Source: Ruegeria_B marisflavi (GTDB lineage: Bacteria > Pseudomonadota > Alphaproteobacteria > Rhodobacterales > Rhodobacteraceae). From it: a stretch of DNA of 64,000 nt. The stretch covers positions 1 to 64,000 of the forward strand of contig NZ_JAOVQN010000015.1 of the NCBI RefSeq assembly GCF_025673445.1. The letters are read 5' to 3'. Shown here one piece after another: positions 51,152 through 60,412 of the stretch. Below the pieces are notes generated by a model, which saw nothing but the letters and a program-made list of their open reading frames with translations, was not told the origin of the DNA and ran no database searches. Within the stretch, counting starts at the first letter, position 1. Each line of letters begins with the position of its first letter. Made by a program: the position numbers and the translations under genes.

Positions 51152-51934
51152 CTATATCCGGATGGCAGCGTGCCGCTGCCGCAGGGCCGCCAGCAGGCTA
51201 AGGGCGGTCAGGGCCGAGGATCTGGGGTTGCCGGGCAGCGGCAGGCCTTCGATCTGGAACCGAAAACGACCGAATGAGCCTTCGGCCGCGATCTCGTGGA
51301 TATTGGCGGTGACGCCCGGATCGGCGATCAGTTCAGCCCGCGTGGCGTCGAGCCCGGCTCCGGCCAGCGCCACGGCGGCGGCCACATTGGCGTTCTTGGG
51401 GTAGGCTTGCGCCGCTTCGCGCGCGGTACCGCTGAAATGGGTAACAGGCCCGGCGAGCGCCTCCAGATCCAGCACCTCTTCGGCGCGGCTGCCGCGCCAG
51501 CCCTGCGGCGGTTTGCGCCCGGTATAGGTGACCGCCAGCCCTTGGCCCATTGCCGCCGCCGACAGCGCATCGAGCGCGCCAAAGGCGCCCGATGCAAGAC
51601 AGAGCCGGGTACCGCCCGCCCGCGCAGCGGCCTCCAGCTCGGCACAGAACCCGGTATCGGCCAGAGCGCCGACCGAAACGGACAGAACCTCGATCCCGGC
51701 AGTGAGCGCCGAAGGGCCATGCGCACGAAGCCCCGCGTGACCGGCGCAATCGACCAGAAGATCGGGGCGCTCGGGCAGGTCCGCGACCGAAAGAGCCGGA
51801 ACAGCCGAAAGCGCCGAACGCGCCGCCGCTTCGCGACCGGGTCTGCATATTGCGCCGACCAGGCGTGAGTTGGCCGGCAGATTTGCCGCCACATATCCCG
51901 CAATGGCGCCATGGCCGATCAATGCAATCTTCAT
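51152..51934 (-). CDS. nadX: aspartate dehydrogenase
   Basis: This 260-aa NAD(P)-dependent L-aspartate dehydrogenase oxidises aspartate to iminoaspartate, used in NAD synthesis or aspartate catabolism. It has a Rossmann motif IGHGAIAGYVA (6-16). The family core LASGAFGALDALSAA and GVTANIHEI hold the catalytic His213, and NPRSSALTALSLL lies near the end. The length is typical. It lies just upstream of the broken LysR gene on the same strand and divergent from the frameshifted hydroxylase subunit. No nadA/nadC neighbours are present, so a catabolic role is possible. Confidence 0.85.
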   Translation of the reverse strand: MKIALIGHGAIAGYVAANLPANSRLVGAICRPGREAAARSALSAVPALSVADLPERPDLLVDCAGHAGLRAHGPSALTAGIEVLSVSVGALADTGFCAELEAAARAGGTRLCLASGAFGALDALSAAAMGQGLAVTYTGRKPPQGWRGSRAEEVLDLEALAGPVTHFSGTAREAAQAYPKNANVAAAVALAGAGLDATRAELIADPGVTANIHEIAAEGSFGRFRFQIEGLPLPGNPRSSALTALSLLAALRQRHAAIRI

Positions 51935-52055
51935 GTCCTGTCCTTCTGGCTCGTTGGCGGTGATATTTCACATACCCGACGCTATTTGATATCCTGTTTG
52001 CAGATACCCGGATGCATTTTCTCGATTTGCCCTGCGGTGAAAAGGGCGTTCAGGG

Positions 52056-54183
52056 TTGGCAGAACACCAAACTTTCGCCGGACCCACATTGACCGAGAAA
52101 CCGCCATACATCGTACGCCACATGCCCCGGCGCGAAGACCCGCGATTGCTACAGGGCGAAGGCCAGTATGCCGGCGATATCGACCTGCCCGGCGCACTGC
52201 ATCTGGCGTTTCTGCGCAGTCCTTTTGCCTGCGGGCAGATCGTTGGCTGCGAAATCTCCGCCACGCAGAACATGCCAGGAGTCGCGACAGTATTGACCGC
52301 CGCCGATCTTGGGGGGCTGGGCAAGCTCGAGGTCAACCCGGTGCTACCGCTCGACCACACCCTATCCGATCCTGGCAGACGCCACGGTCTCGGCGGTGGG
52401 CCAGCCCATTGCGGCGGTATCGGCCGAGACGCCGGTCCAGGCGTTGGATGCCGTCGAACAGATTTGGGCCGAGATCGACGAGACCCCCGCCCCGCCACCC
52501 GAACTGCTGGCCATGCAACATTGGCAGAGCGGCGATGCGGCCGCCGCGTTCGCCCGCGCCGCACATGTGGTCGCGGTCCGGGTTGCCCATCCCCGCCTTG
52601 CCCCCAACCCGATGGAACCGCGTGCCATCGCCGCAATGCCTGAAAGCAATGGGCTGACCGCCTGGCTTTCCACCCAAACGCCACACCGGGCAAGGGCCGA
52701 CTTGGCCCGTATCCTGTCGCTCGCCCCCGAGCAACTGCGGGTGATCGCCCGGTATGTGGGCGGCGCCTTTGGCATGAAGGCCTCGCTTTACCCCGAAGAG
52801 GTGCTGGTGGTCTGGGCCGCGCATCAACTGGGCCGCCCGGTGCGCTGGACCGCCACCCGCAGCAAAGAGTTTCTGTCGGCCACCCATGGCCGGGGGCTGA
52901 CAAGTGAAGGCCAGCTTGCCATCGACGGTGATGGCCGGTTTCTGGCGCTCAAGGCCCGCGTCGAGGCGCCGCTGGGCCATTGGCTGCCCAATTCGGCGCT
53001 GATCCCGGCCTGGAACGTCGCCCGCATCCTGCCCGGCCCATATGACATCGCCGCGACCGATCTGGGTACCAGCGCTCGACGCGTACATACCGCACCCACC
53101 GGCATCTATCGCGGTGCAGGCCGCCCCGAAGCCTGCGCGCTAATGGAGCGTCTGGCCGATGCCGCCGCCCGCGCCACCGGCCTTGATCCAGCCGAGATCC
53201 GCCGCCGCAACCTGAACCGCTTGAACGGCCCGCGCGATCTGCCCGCGGGCCGGGTCGAAGGCGCCGATTATGCCACAGCGCTCGACCATTTCCTGACGCT
53301 GGCCGATTACCCCGCCTGGCGCGCCCGGCGCGACGCAAGACGCGCCGACGGCGCATTGGCCGGTGTTGGGCTAGGGTTCTATGTCGAACCCTCGGGCAAG
53401 GGTTGGGAAAGCGCCCGCGTCACCCTTGAGGCGGGCCGCGCGACGGTGGAATTTGACGGCAGCAGCCAGGGCCATGGGCGCGAAACCGCGCTGGCCCAGA
53501 TCGCCGCCGACGCACTGGACCTCACGCCCGCCGATATCACCGTGCTGCATGGCGACACTGCCACCTGCCCGCCCGGCATCGGCGCACTGGCCAGCCGCAG
53601 CACCCCCATCGGCGCCAGCGCCGTGCTCGAGGCCTGCCGCGAGATCATCCGCCGCCGCGACGCGGGCGAGAGTGAACCGATCACCGCCGACACAGCCTAT
53701 ACCGCTCCGGGCGAGGCCTGGGGCCATGGCTGCTACCTCGCCGCCATCGAGATCGACCGCGACACCGGCGCCCCGCATCTGACCCGCATGGCCTGCCTCG
53801 ACGATGCCGGGCGGCTGATCAACCCGCTGCTGGCCGAGGGACAGGTGATCGGCGGGTTTGCACAGGGGCTTGGCGAGGCGATGATGGAGGCGTTGCATTT
53901 CGACGACGGCCAGCTCCTCACCGGCTCGTTCATGGATTACGCGATGCCGCGCACGGCAGACCTGCCACCACTCACCATCCACAAGACCGAAACCCTCGCC
54001 ACCACCAACGCGCTCGGCGCCATGGGGATCGGCGAGGCCGGCACCATCGGCGCCCCGGCGGCGATCCTGAACGCCGCGCTGGACGCGCTGCCGCCGCTGA
54101 GCGTGACCGATCTGCAAATGCCGCTTACCAGCCTGTCGCTCTGGCAGGCGATCACCGATGCAAGCAAGGAACCTCAGACATGA
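52056..54183 (+). pseudogene. xanthine dehydrogenase-family molybdopterin subunit, frameshifted
   Basis: The N-terminal part (TTG at 52056, AAGGG nine bases upstream) contains the family motif RREDPRLLQGEGQYAGDIDL. Near 52355-52370 the frame changes by +1, and PILADATVSAVGQPIAAV continues in the new frame to 54183. The long C-terminal part includes YRGAGRPEACALMERL and the active-site Glu region GIGEAGTIGAPAAIL. The intact protein would be a CoxL/XDH-type Mo hydroxylase subunit of about 709 residues. No FAD or [2Fe-2S] subunit gene is nearby. Its end overlaps the DapA-family gene by 4 nt. A sequencing error at the shift cannot be excluded. Confidence 0.82.
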
Positions 54184-55133
54184 AATACGCCAAGAGCGAG
54201 GCCAAGGACCATGCCCGCGAACACCTGCGCGGCATCTGGGCCGCGGCGCTGAACCCCTTTGCCGAGGATCTGTCGTTCGACGAGGCCGGTTTTCGCCGCA
54301 ACATCCGCCACTGGGTCGACGATCTGGGCATCGAGGGCCTCTTCATCTGCGGCAAACAGGGTGAGTTCTTCTCGATGTCGCTGGAGGAGCGCAAGCGCAA
54401 CCTCGAGGTCGCGGTCGAGGAATGCGCCGGGCGTGCGGGCACCATGATGTCGGTCTCGGACCAGAATTTCGACACCGTGCTGGAGCTCGCCCGCCACGCC
54501 CAGGACGTGGGCGCCGATTACATCGTGGTGCATGCACCCGTGCTGCATTTCGTACACGACCGCGACGCGCTGCTCTACGACTACTACAAGACCATCAGCG
54601 AGGCGGTCGATATCGGCATCGCCATGTGGAGCCACCCCGACAGCGGCTATCTGATGAGCCCCAAGCTCTGCGCCCGCATCGCCGATCCGCCCAATGTGGT
54701 GGCGATCAAATACTCGGTCCCGCGCGAGATGTATGCCCGCCTGACCGAGCTGGCGGGTGACCGGATCCAGGTCTCTACCGCGTCCGAAGAGGAATGGTTC
54801 GACAATATCGTGGAGCTGGGCTGGCACCTTTACCTCTGCTCCTCACCGCCCTACCAGCTGCAAACCGCAAACGACCGGCGCATGCATGATTATACCCAGC
54901 TGGCCTTTGCCGACTGCATCGACGAGGCACGCGCGATCCGCGACAGCCTCGACCCGGTGCGCCAGGCGATCAAATCCACCAAGCCGGGCGGCAAGCCCCA
55001 GGCACATGGCAAATACTGGCAAGAGCTTCTGGGACAGACCGGCGGCCGGGTGCGCTTTCCCATGCAGGAGCTGACCGAAGCAGAAAAATCCGCCACGCGT
55101 GCTGCCTTTGAAGCCTGCGGCCTGCGCCTCTGA
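54180..55133 (+). CDS. dihydrodipicolinate synthase/N-acetylneuraminate lyase family protein
   Basis: This 317-aa class I aldolase/lyase has a TIM barrel with the Schiff-base Lys177 in VVAIKYSV and the segment LYDYYKTISEAVDIGIAMW (Tyr pair near 137). GIEGLFICGKQGEFFSMSLEERKR (in parts) replaces the usual GTTGE motif. It is therefore not DapA itself but one of the catabolic pyruvate-dependent aldolases or dehydratases. The ATG overlaps the end of the broken hydroxylase gene (ATGA). It is followed by a 3'-end repeat. Confidence 0.85.
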   Translation: MKYAKSEAKDHAREHLRGIWAAALNPFAEDLSFDEAGFRRNIRHWVDDLGIEGLFICGKQGEFFSMSLEERKRNLEVAVEECAGRAGTMMSVSDQNFDTVLELARHAQDVGADYIVVHAPVLHFVHDRDALLYDYYKTISEAVDIGIAMWSHPDSGYLMSPKLCARIADPPNVVAIKYSVPREMYARLTELAGDRIQVSTASEEEWFDNIVELGWHLYLCSSPPYQLQTANDRRMHDYTQLAFADCIDEARAIRDSLDPVRQAIKSTKPGGKPQAHGKYWQELLGQTGGRVRFPMQELTEAEKSATRAAFEACGLRL

Positions 55134-55138
55134 CCCTT

Positions 55139-55196
55139 CATTTCGCCTAAAATACTCCGGGGGAGTCGCGCAAGGCGCGACGGGGGCAGCGCCCCC
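55139..55196. repeat. roseobacter 3'-end repeat, copy 3
   Basis: The unit TTTCGCCTAAAATACTCCGG leads into GTCGCGC-AAG-GCGCGAC (55165-55181) and GGGGGC-AGC-GCCCCC (55182-55196). It lies between the convergent DapA-family and ThDP-enzyme genes and would serve as a two-way terminator. Confidence 0.75.
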
Positions 55197-55209
55197 TCCC
55201 CCGGCTCCG

Positions 55210-56760
55210 CTAGAGCAGAACCTCGATCAGGTTCGGCCCCGCCTCGGCAAATCCCTGCTTCAGCGCCTGAGCGAATTCCTCTGCCCGCTCGACCCGGACA
55301 GCAGGCACACCAAGGCTTTGTGCCTGCCCGACCCAGTCGATGGCGGGCCGCTCCAGGCTCAGCATGTCCAGCGCGCGGGGTCCGGGGTTCATCACGCCCA
55401 CCCCCGACAATTCGCCCAGCAGGATGCGATAGCTGCGGTTGGCCCAGATCACCACGGTGATATCCAAAGCTTCACGCGCCATGGTCCACAGGGCCTGCGG
55501 CATGTACATGGCCGAGCCGTCTCCGGTCAGCGTCAATACCTTGCGGTCCGGGCAGGCGATGGCCGCGCCGATGGCGGCGGCGAGGCTGTACCCGATGGAA
55601 CCACCGCAATTGGTGATCCATGTATGCGGCGCGGCGCCCAGCGTGGCCCCGTGAAAGGCGCGCCCGGTGGTCACCGACTCGTCTACCACAATGGCGCCTT
55701 CGGGGATGTGTTGGCCCAGCACGGCGGCGACACTTTCGGGCGTGCAGGGGCCGCTGACCGATTCCGGCGCGACAGGCGGCGCGAGCACCGGCAAGGCCCC
55801 CGCAGCGCCCACCGCCTGTTCCAACCCTGTCAATGCGCCGTCCAGATCGGCGGCCCAATCGGCCAGCGCGATGATCTCGGCCTCTGGATGGGTCAGGACG
55901 GCGGGTTTTCCCGGATAAGCGAAAAAGCCGATGGGCGGCCGCGCGCCCAGCAGTACGATGCGGCGAAAGCGCGACAGCGCCTCCAGCGCCATGTCAATCG
56001 GATAGGGCACGCGGGCCACGGGCACCCGACCCGCGCCACGTTCCATCCGCGCATTGGCCCATTCCGACAGCAGCGCGCAGCCGGTTGCCGCCGCGATCCG
56101 CCCGGCGCGTTTCAGGTTCTCCTCGGTCAGCGCTTCGCCACCCAACAGCAACAGGCTGTCCCTGCCGCTCAGCGCAACTGCCGCCTGTTCCAGTGTCTCG
56201 ACCTCAACCGGCGCCCGCGCAGGCACCTGCAAGGCGGATGCCACCTGCCCGCCCGGGGTCCAGGCCGTGTCAGACGGCAGGATCAGCGTCGCCACCTGCC
56301 CCGGCGCGCTGCGTGCAGCCTGTACCGCGCGGGCGGCATCGCGCCCCACATCCGCCGTCGACAGAGAGGTTTCGACCCAATGCGAGACCGGCCGCGCCAG
56401 CCCCTCGATATCCGCCGTCAACGGCGCATCCAGCTCCAGATGACTGGCCGCGTGCTGACCCACGATGTTGACGACACCCGACCCGGCCTTCTTGGCGTTG
56501 TGCAGGTTCGAGATCCCGTTGGCCAGGCCCGGCCCCAGATGCAGCAGGGTCGCCGCCGGCTTTCGCGCCATCCGGTAGTAACCATCCGCCGCCCCGGTCG
56601 CGACCCCTTCGAACAGCGCCAGGACCGAGCGCATGCCCGGCACCTGATCGAGCGCCGCCACAAAATGCATCTCGGAGGTGCCGGGATTGGTGAAACAGGT
56701 ATCGACCCTGCTTTGCAGCAGGCTGCGCACCAGGCTTTCGGCGCCGTTCATTTCGCTCAT
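55210..56760 (-). CDS. ThDP-dependent enzyme, acetolactate synthase/benzoylformate decarboxylase-like
   Basis: This 516-aa ThDP enzyme has its three domains in the usual order. The catalytic Glu is E51 in LFEGVATGAADGYYR. The ThDP-Mg motif is GDGSAMYMPQALW, continuing to VVIWANRSY. The central domain is short. Such proteins are annotated as acetolactate synthase-like, but the lack of an ilvN partner and the short length fit a 2-keto-acid decarboxylase or related catabolic enzyme better. The ATG at 56760 has GAGGAG eight bases upstream; a GTG at 56769 and an ATG at 56751 are alternatives. It is transcribed convergently with the DapA-family gene. Confidence 0.82.
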   Translation of the reverse strand: MSEMNGAESLVRSLLQSRVDTCFTNPGTSEMHFVAALDQVPGMRSVLALFEGVATGAADGYYRMARKPAATLLHLGPGLANGISNLHNAKKAGSGVVNIVGQHAASHLELDAPLTADIEGLARPVSHWVETSLSTADVGRDAARAVQAARSAPGQVATLILPSDTAWTPGGQVASALQVPARAPVEVETLEQAAVALSGRDSLLLLGGEALTEENLKRAGRIAAATGCALLSEWANARMERGAGRVPVARVPYPIDMALEALSRFRRIVLLGARPPIGFFAYPGKPAVLTHPEAEIIALADWAADLDGALTGLEQAVGAAGALPVLAPPVAPESVSGPCTPESVAAVLGQHIPEGAIVVDESVTTGRAFHGATLGAAPHTWITNCGGSIGYSLAAAIGAAIACPDRKVLTLTGDGSAMYMPQALWTMAREALDITVVIWANRSYRILLGELSGVGVMNPGPRALDMLSLERPAIDWVGQAQSLGVPAVRVERAEEFAQALKQGFAEAGPNLIEVLL

Positions 56761-56887
56761 TCCCTTCACTCCTCGCTATTGGGGCGAGCCTAGGCGGCGC
56801 GCGGCGTCACGTAAACGGTGCACGATAACGTGAGCGCGGACGGCGCCAAAATCTGCCATCAAGGGTCCAGCACAGGAGAGACCCACC

Positions 56888-57361
56888 ATGCGCCTTGCCG
56901 CCCTCGCCCTGATCACCTGTCTTGCCCTGCCCGCCTTCGCTGGCGATCTGACGCCGCGTCCGGGCTGGGCAGTGCACGTTACCGCCAAAACCCACGCTCA
57001 ACTGGTCGAGGACACCCGCGCCGCCATCACCGCAAACGGGCTGGGCATCGTCACCCAGGCTGGCCCGACCGAGGCCGCCGCCCGGCGCGGTATCACCATT
57101 CCCGGCAACCGGGTCATCGGCGCCTTCAACAACGATTTCGCGGTCCGGGTGCTGGCGCTGTCGACCGCCGCGATGATCGAGGCGCCGATCCGCTTCTATG
57201 TCAGCGAAAACGCTAATGGCACCGCCACGCTGGGCTACGAGCTGCCCTCGCAGGTCTTTGCGCCCTATCTCGACGAAGGCGGCGCAGAGCTGGCCGCCAT
57301 TTCCGCCGAGCTGGACGCGCGGTTTGCGGCGGTGGCGGCCCAGGCAATCGCCTCACAGTGA
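56888..57361 (+). CDS. exported DUF302-type protein
   Basis: This 157-aa protein has a clear signal peptide (residues 1-18, cleavage after AFAG). It then has a DUF302-like core: VTAKTHAQLVEDTRAAI, GIVTQAGPTEAAARRG, VIGAFNNDFAVRVLAL. DUF302 proteins are small alpha/beta proteins of unknown role, often near redox or sulfur genes. AGGAGA lies eight bases before the ATG. It is divergent from the ThDP gene and upstream of the second ThDP gene on the plus strand. Confidence 0.8.
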   Translation: MRLAALALITCLALPAFAGDLTPRPGWAVHVTAKTHAQLVEDTRAAITANGLGIVTQAGPTEAAARRGITIPGNRVIGAFNNDFAVRVLALSTAAMIEAPIRFYVSENANGTATLGYELPSQVFAPYLDEGGAELAAISAELDARFAAVAAQAIASQ

Positions 57362-57434
57362 CGTGACCCCCCTTGCCTTCGGGCGCAGGCTCCGCAATCT
57401 CGGCCAGAAGCGACCCCTGTAACGGAGCCTCATC

Positions 57435-59054
57435 ATGTCAGACCCCCTTCCCCGCGCCGCCGACCTGCTGGCCCGGCGGCTGTACGAGGCGGGCTGCCGC
57501 CATGCCTTTGGCATGCCCGGCGGCGAGGTGCTGACGCTGGTCGATGCGTTGGACAAGGCCGGGATCGCCTTTCATCTGGCCAAGCATGAAAACGCCGCAG
57601 GCTTCATGGCCGAGGCGGTGCACCACCGCGACGGCGCGCCTGCGATCCTGCTGGCGACGTTGGGACCGGGGGCGATGAACGGGGTCAATGTGGTGGCCAA
57701 TGCGCTACAGGACCGGGTGCCGATGATCGTGCTCACCGGCTGTGTCGATGCCGACGAGGCGCTGACCTATACCCATCAGGTGATGGACCATGCCCGTGTG
57801 TTCCGCCCGATCACCAAGGGCAGTTTCCGCCTGACTGCCGAAGGCTCGGATATCATCGCCGACAAGGCGGTGTCGCTGACGATGCAGCCCCGGCCCGGCC
57901 CGGTTCACATCGACGTGCCGATCGGCGTGGCCGATACCCCGGTGCGCGAGACAAGGCGGCGGCGGCTGACCCCGACGGCGCCCGTGGCGCCCGGCGGCAC
58001 CTGCCTGGAAACCGCCCGCCGCTGGGTCGCCGAGGCCCGCCGCCCGCTGGCGGTGATCGGCCTCGATGTGCTTGCCGACAACTCGAAATGTGTCCTGCAA
58101 GCCTTTCTGGAACATTTCGAAATTCCCTTTGTCACCACCTACAAGACCAAGGGCATCCTGCCCGAGGATCACCGCCTTTGCCTGGGCGGCGCGGGCCTGT
58201 CGCCACTGGCCGACAGCCACCTGTTGCCGCTGGTCAAGGCCGCCGACCTGATCCTGTGTCTGGGCTATGACCCGATCGAGATGCGCCCCGGCTGGCGCGA
58301 GGTCTGGGACCCTGAACGCCAGCGGGTGATCGACATCTCGGCAGTGGTCAATGACCACTACATGCATCAGGCCGGGATCAACATCGTCGCCGATACTGGC
58401 GCCACGCTCGAGGCCTTCGCCAAGGGGACAGCGGGACACACCACCTGGCCCGGGGGCGAACCGCAGGCAACCCGTGCAGCGCTGGCCCGCGCCTTTCCGC
58501 AGGATGAAGAGTGGGGCCCCGCCGCGATCATCGCAGAGACCCGCGCCACCCTGCCCCAAGGCACGTTGGCCACCGCCGACAGCGGCGCCCATCGCATCCT
58601 GCTCAGCCAGATGTGGCGCTGTGACGAGCCACGCGGGCTGATCCAGTCCTCGGGCCTGTGCACCATGGGCTGCGCCCTGCCGATGGCGATTGGCCTCAAA
58701 CTGGCCGAACCCGACCGCCCGGTGATCAGCTTTTCCGGCGACGCTGGGTTCCTGATGGTCGCCGGAGAGCTGTCGACCGCCGCCGAGATGGGCGGCAACC
58801 CGATCTTTCTGGTCTTTGTCGATGCCAGCCTGTCGCTGATCGAGCTGAAACAACGCGGCCGCCAGTTGCCCAATCGGGGCGTCGATTTCGGGCATCACGA
58901 CTTTGCCGCCATCGGCCGCGCCTTTGGCGGGCATGGACACACCGTGCGCTCGCGGGCAGAGTTGCGCGCGGCGCTAAAGGCGGCGCAGGCAGCGGACCGG
59001 TTCACGGTGATCGCGGCCGAAATCGCACGAGGGGATTACGATGGCCGGATCTGA
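57435..59054 (+). CDS. ThDP-dependent enzyme of the acetolactate synthase-like family
   Basis: This 539-aa protein has the ThDP fold with catalytic Glu52 in AKHENAAGFMAEA. The cofactor motif GDAGFLMVAGELSTAAE ends in FVDAS where most members have Asn-Asn, so Mg/ThDP binding is slightly atypical. It could be a decarboxylase or C-C ligase of 2-keto acids. CGGAG stands nine bases before the ATG. Its last 14 nt overlap the class III CoA-transferase gene, which implies a shared pathway. It differs substantially from the ThDP enzyme at 55210, so the two are not recent duplicates. Confidence 0.82.
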   Translation: MSDPLPRAADLLARRLYEAGCRHAFGMPGGEVLTLVDALDKAGIAFHLAKHENAAGFMAEAVHHRDGAPAILLATLGPGAMNGVNVVANALQDRVPMIVLTGCVDADEALTYTHQVMDHARVFRPITKGSFRLTAEGSDIIADKAVSLTMQPRPGPVHIDVPIGVADTPVRETRRRRLTPTAPVAPGGTCLETARRWVAEARRPLAVIGLDVLADNSKCVLQAFLEHFEIPFVTTYKTKGILPEDHRLCLGGAGLSPLADSHLLPLVKAADLILCLGYDPIEMRPGWREVWDPERQRVIDISAVVNDHYMHQAGINIVADTGATLEAFAKGTAGHTTWPGGEPQATRAALARAFPQDEEWGPAAIIAETRATLPQGTLATADSGAHRILLSQMWRCDEPRGLIQSSGLCTMGCALPMAIGLKLAEPDRPVISFSGDAGFLMVAGELSTAAEMGGNPIFLVFVDASLSLIELKQRGRQLPNRGVDFGHHDFAAIGRAFGGHGHTVRSRAELRAALKAAQAADRFTVIAAEIARGDYDGRI

Positions 59055-60234
59055 ACAACCCAAGGGGCCACTCGATGGGGTGCGCGTGCTGGACCTCAGC
59101 CGCATTCTGGCGGGGCCGACCTGTACCCAGCTCTTGGGTGATCTGGGCGCCAATGTGATCAAGATCGAGAACCCCGGCTCGGGTGGCGATGACACCCGCC
59201 AATGGGGGCCGCCCTATGTGACCGACTCCGAGGGCAACTCCAGCGATTTGAGCGCCTATTTCGTGGCCGCCAACCGCAACAAGAAATCGGTGGCGCTGGA
59301 TATCTCGACCCCCGAAGGGCAGGCGCAGATCCGGCGTCTGGCGGCCCATGTCGATATCCTGATCGAGAATTTCAAACCCGGCGGGCTGGCCAAATACGGA
59401 CTGGATTATGCCAGTCTGGAGCCAGAGTTCCCAAGCCTCGTCTATTGCTCGATCTCGGGATTCGGTCAGACCGGCCCCAATGCCTCGAAACCGGGCTATG
59501 ACCTGATGGCCCAAGGGTTTGGTGGCATCATGTCGCTGACCGGGGAACCCGATGGCGCGCCGATGAAGGTGGGCGTGGGCATCGCAGATGTGATGTGCGG
59601 CATGTATGCGACCGTGGGCATCCTCGCCGCGCTGCATCACCGCCAGCGCACCGGCGAGGGCCAGCATATCGATTTGGCGCTGGTCGATGCGCAGGTGGCC
59701 TGGATGATCAACGAGGGTGTGAATTATCTGACCAGTGGCGCGCTGCCCCAGCGGCGCGGCAATGCCCATCCCAACATCATGCCCTATGACGTCTATGCCA
59801 CCTCGGATGGGCATGTTGTGCTGGCGGTGGGCAATGACGGCCAGTTCAGGCGCTTCTGCGACTTTCTGGAGCTTGGCGAACTGGCGGGCGACCCGCGCTT
59901 TGCCACCAACCAGGCGCGGCTGCAAAACCGCGCCCCGCTGGACGCGCTGCTGCGACCGACGCTGGAGGCACGCAGCATGGCCGAAGTGATCACCGGGCTG
60001 GAGGCGCTCAAGGTCACGGTGGGGCCGGTGCAGACCCTGGACCAGGTGTTTTCCAGCGATCAGGTGGTGGCCCGGCAGATGCAGATCGACATGGAGGCCG
60101 AGCCCGGCCCGGTGCACCTGATCGGCAATCCGCTCAAGCTGTCGCGCACGCCCGTGACCTATCGCAGGGCACCGCCGCGCTGCGGTCAGGACACCGAATC
60201 CGTGCTCTCATCGGACGATCCGTTCACGGACTGA
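59041..60234 (+). CDS. class III (CaiB/BaiF) CoA-transferase
   Basis: This 397-aa protein has the family opening LDGVRVLDLSRILAGPTCTQLLGDLGANVIKIE (in parts). It also has NRNKKSVALDI, ENFKPGGLAKYGLDY and the catalytic Asp154 in KPGYDLMAQG. Class III transferases move CoA between organic acids (formyl-, succinyl-, carnitine- and similar) without covalent ping-pong release. Some members are racemases. GAGGGG precedes the ATG within the end of the ThDP gene, so the two are translated together. The substrate is unknown. It closes this catabolic group. Confidence 0.9.
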   Translation: MAGSEQPKGPLDGVRVLDLSRILAGPTCTQLLGDLGANVIKIENPGSGGDDTRQWGPPYVTDSEGNSSDLSAYFVAANRNKKSVALDISTPEGQAQIRRLAAHVDILIENFKPGGLAKYGLDYASLEPEFPSLVYCSISGFGQTGPNASKPGYDLMAQGFGGIMSLTGEPDGAPMKVGVGIADVMCGMYATVGILAALHHRQRTGEGQHIDLALVDAQVAWMINEGVNYLTSGALPQRRGNAHPNIMPYDVYATSDGHVVLAVGNDGQFRRFCDFLELGELAGDPRFATNQARLQNRAPLDALLRPTLEARSMAEVITGLEALKVTVGPVQTLDQVFSSDQVVARQMQIDMEAEPGPVHLIGNPLKLSRTPVTYRRAPPRCGQDTESVLSSDDPFTD

Positions 60235-60412
60235 AACATCACCTGTCTTTGGGCGGCAAATTGCTGAAACAACAGAAGCTTTCGGCGGCTTTTCCCCCAT
60301 TTTCCGCACACGCGTTTTCACCAATTCGCGAGCGGCGTCGATCCTGATACGGGGCTCCAATAGACTTGGCAAAGGCGCGAACTGCCTCCCCTTTGCAAGG
60401 AACGGACCCGGT

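Noticed and set aside
57435..60234. Oxalate degradation pair (oxalyl-CoA decarboxylase and formyl-CoA transferase)
   Set aside because: The ThDP protein does not show the oxalyl-CoA decarboxylase N-terminal pattern, and class III transferases are too broad to assign formyl-CoA.
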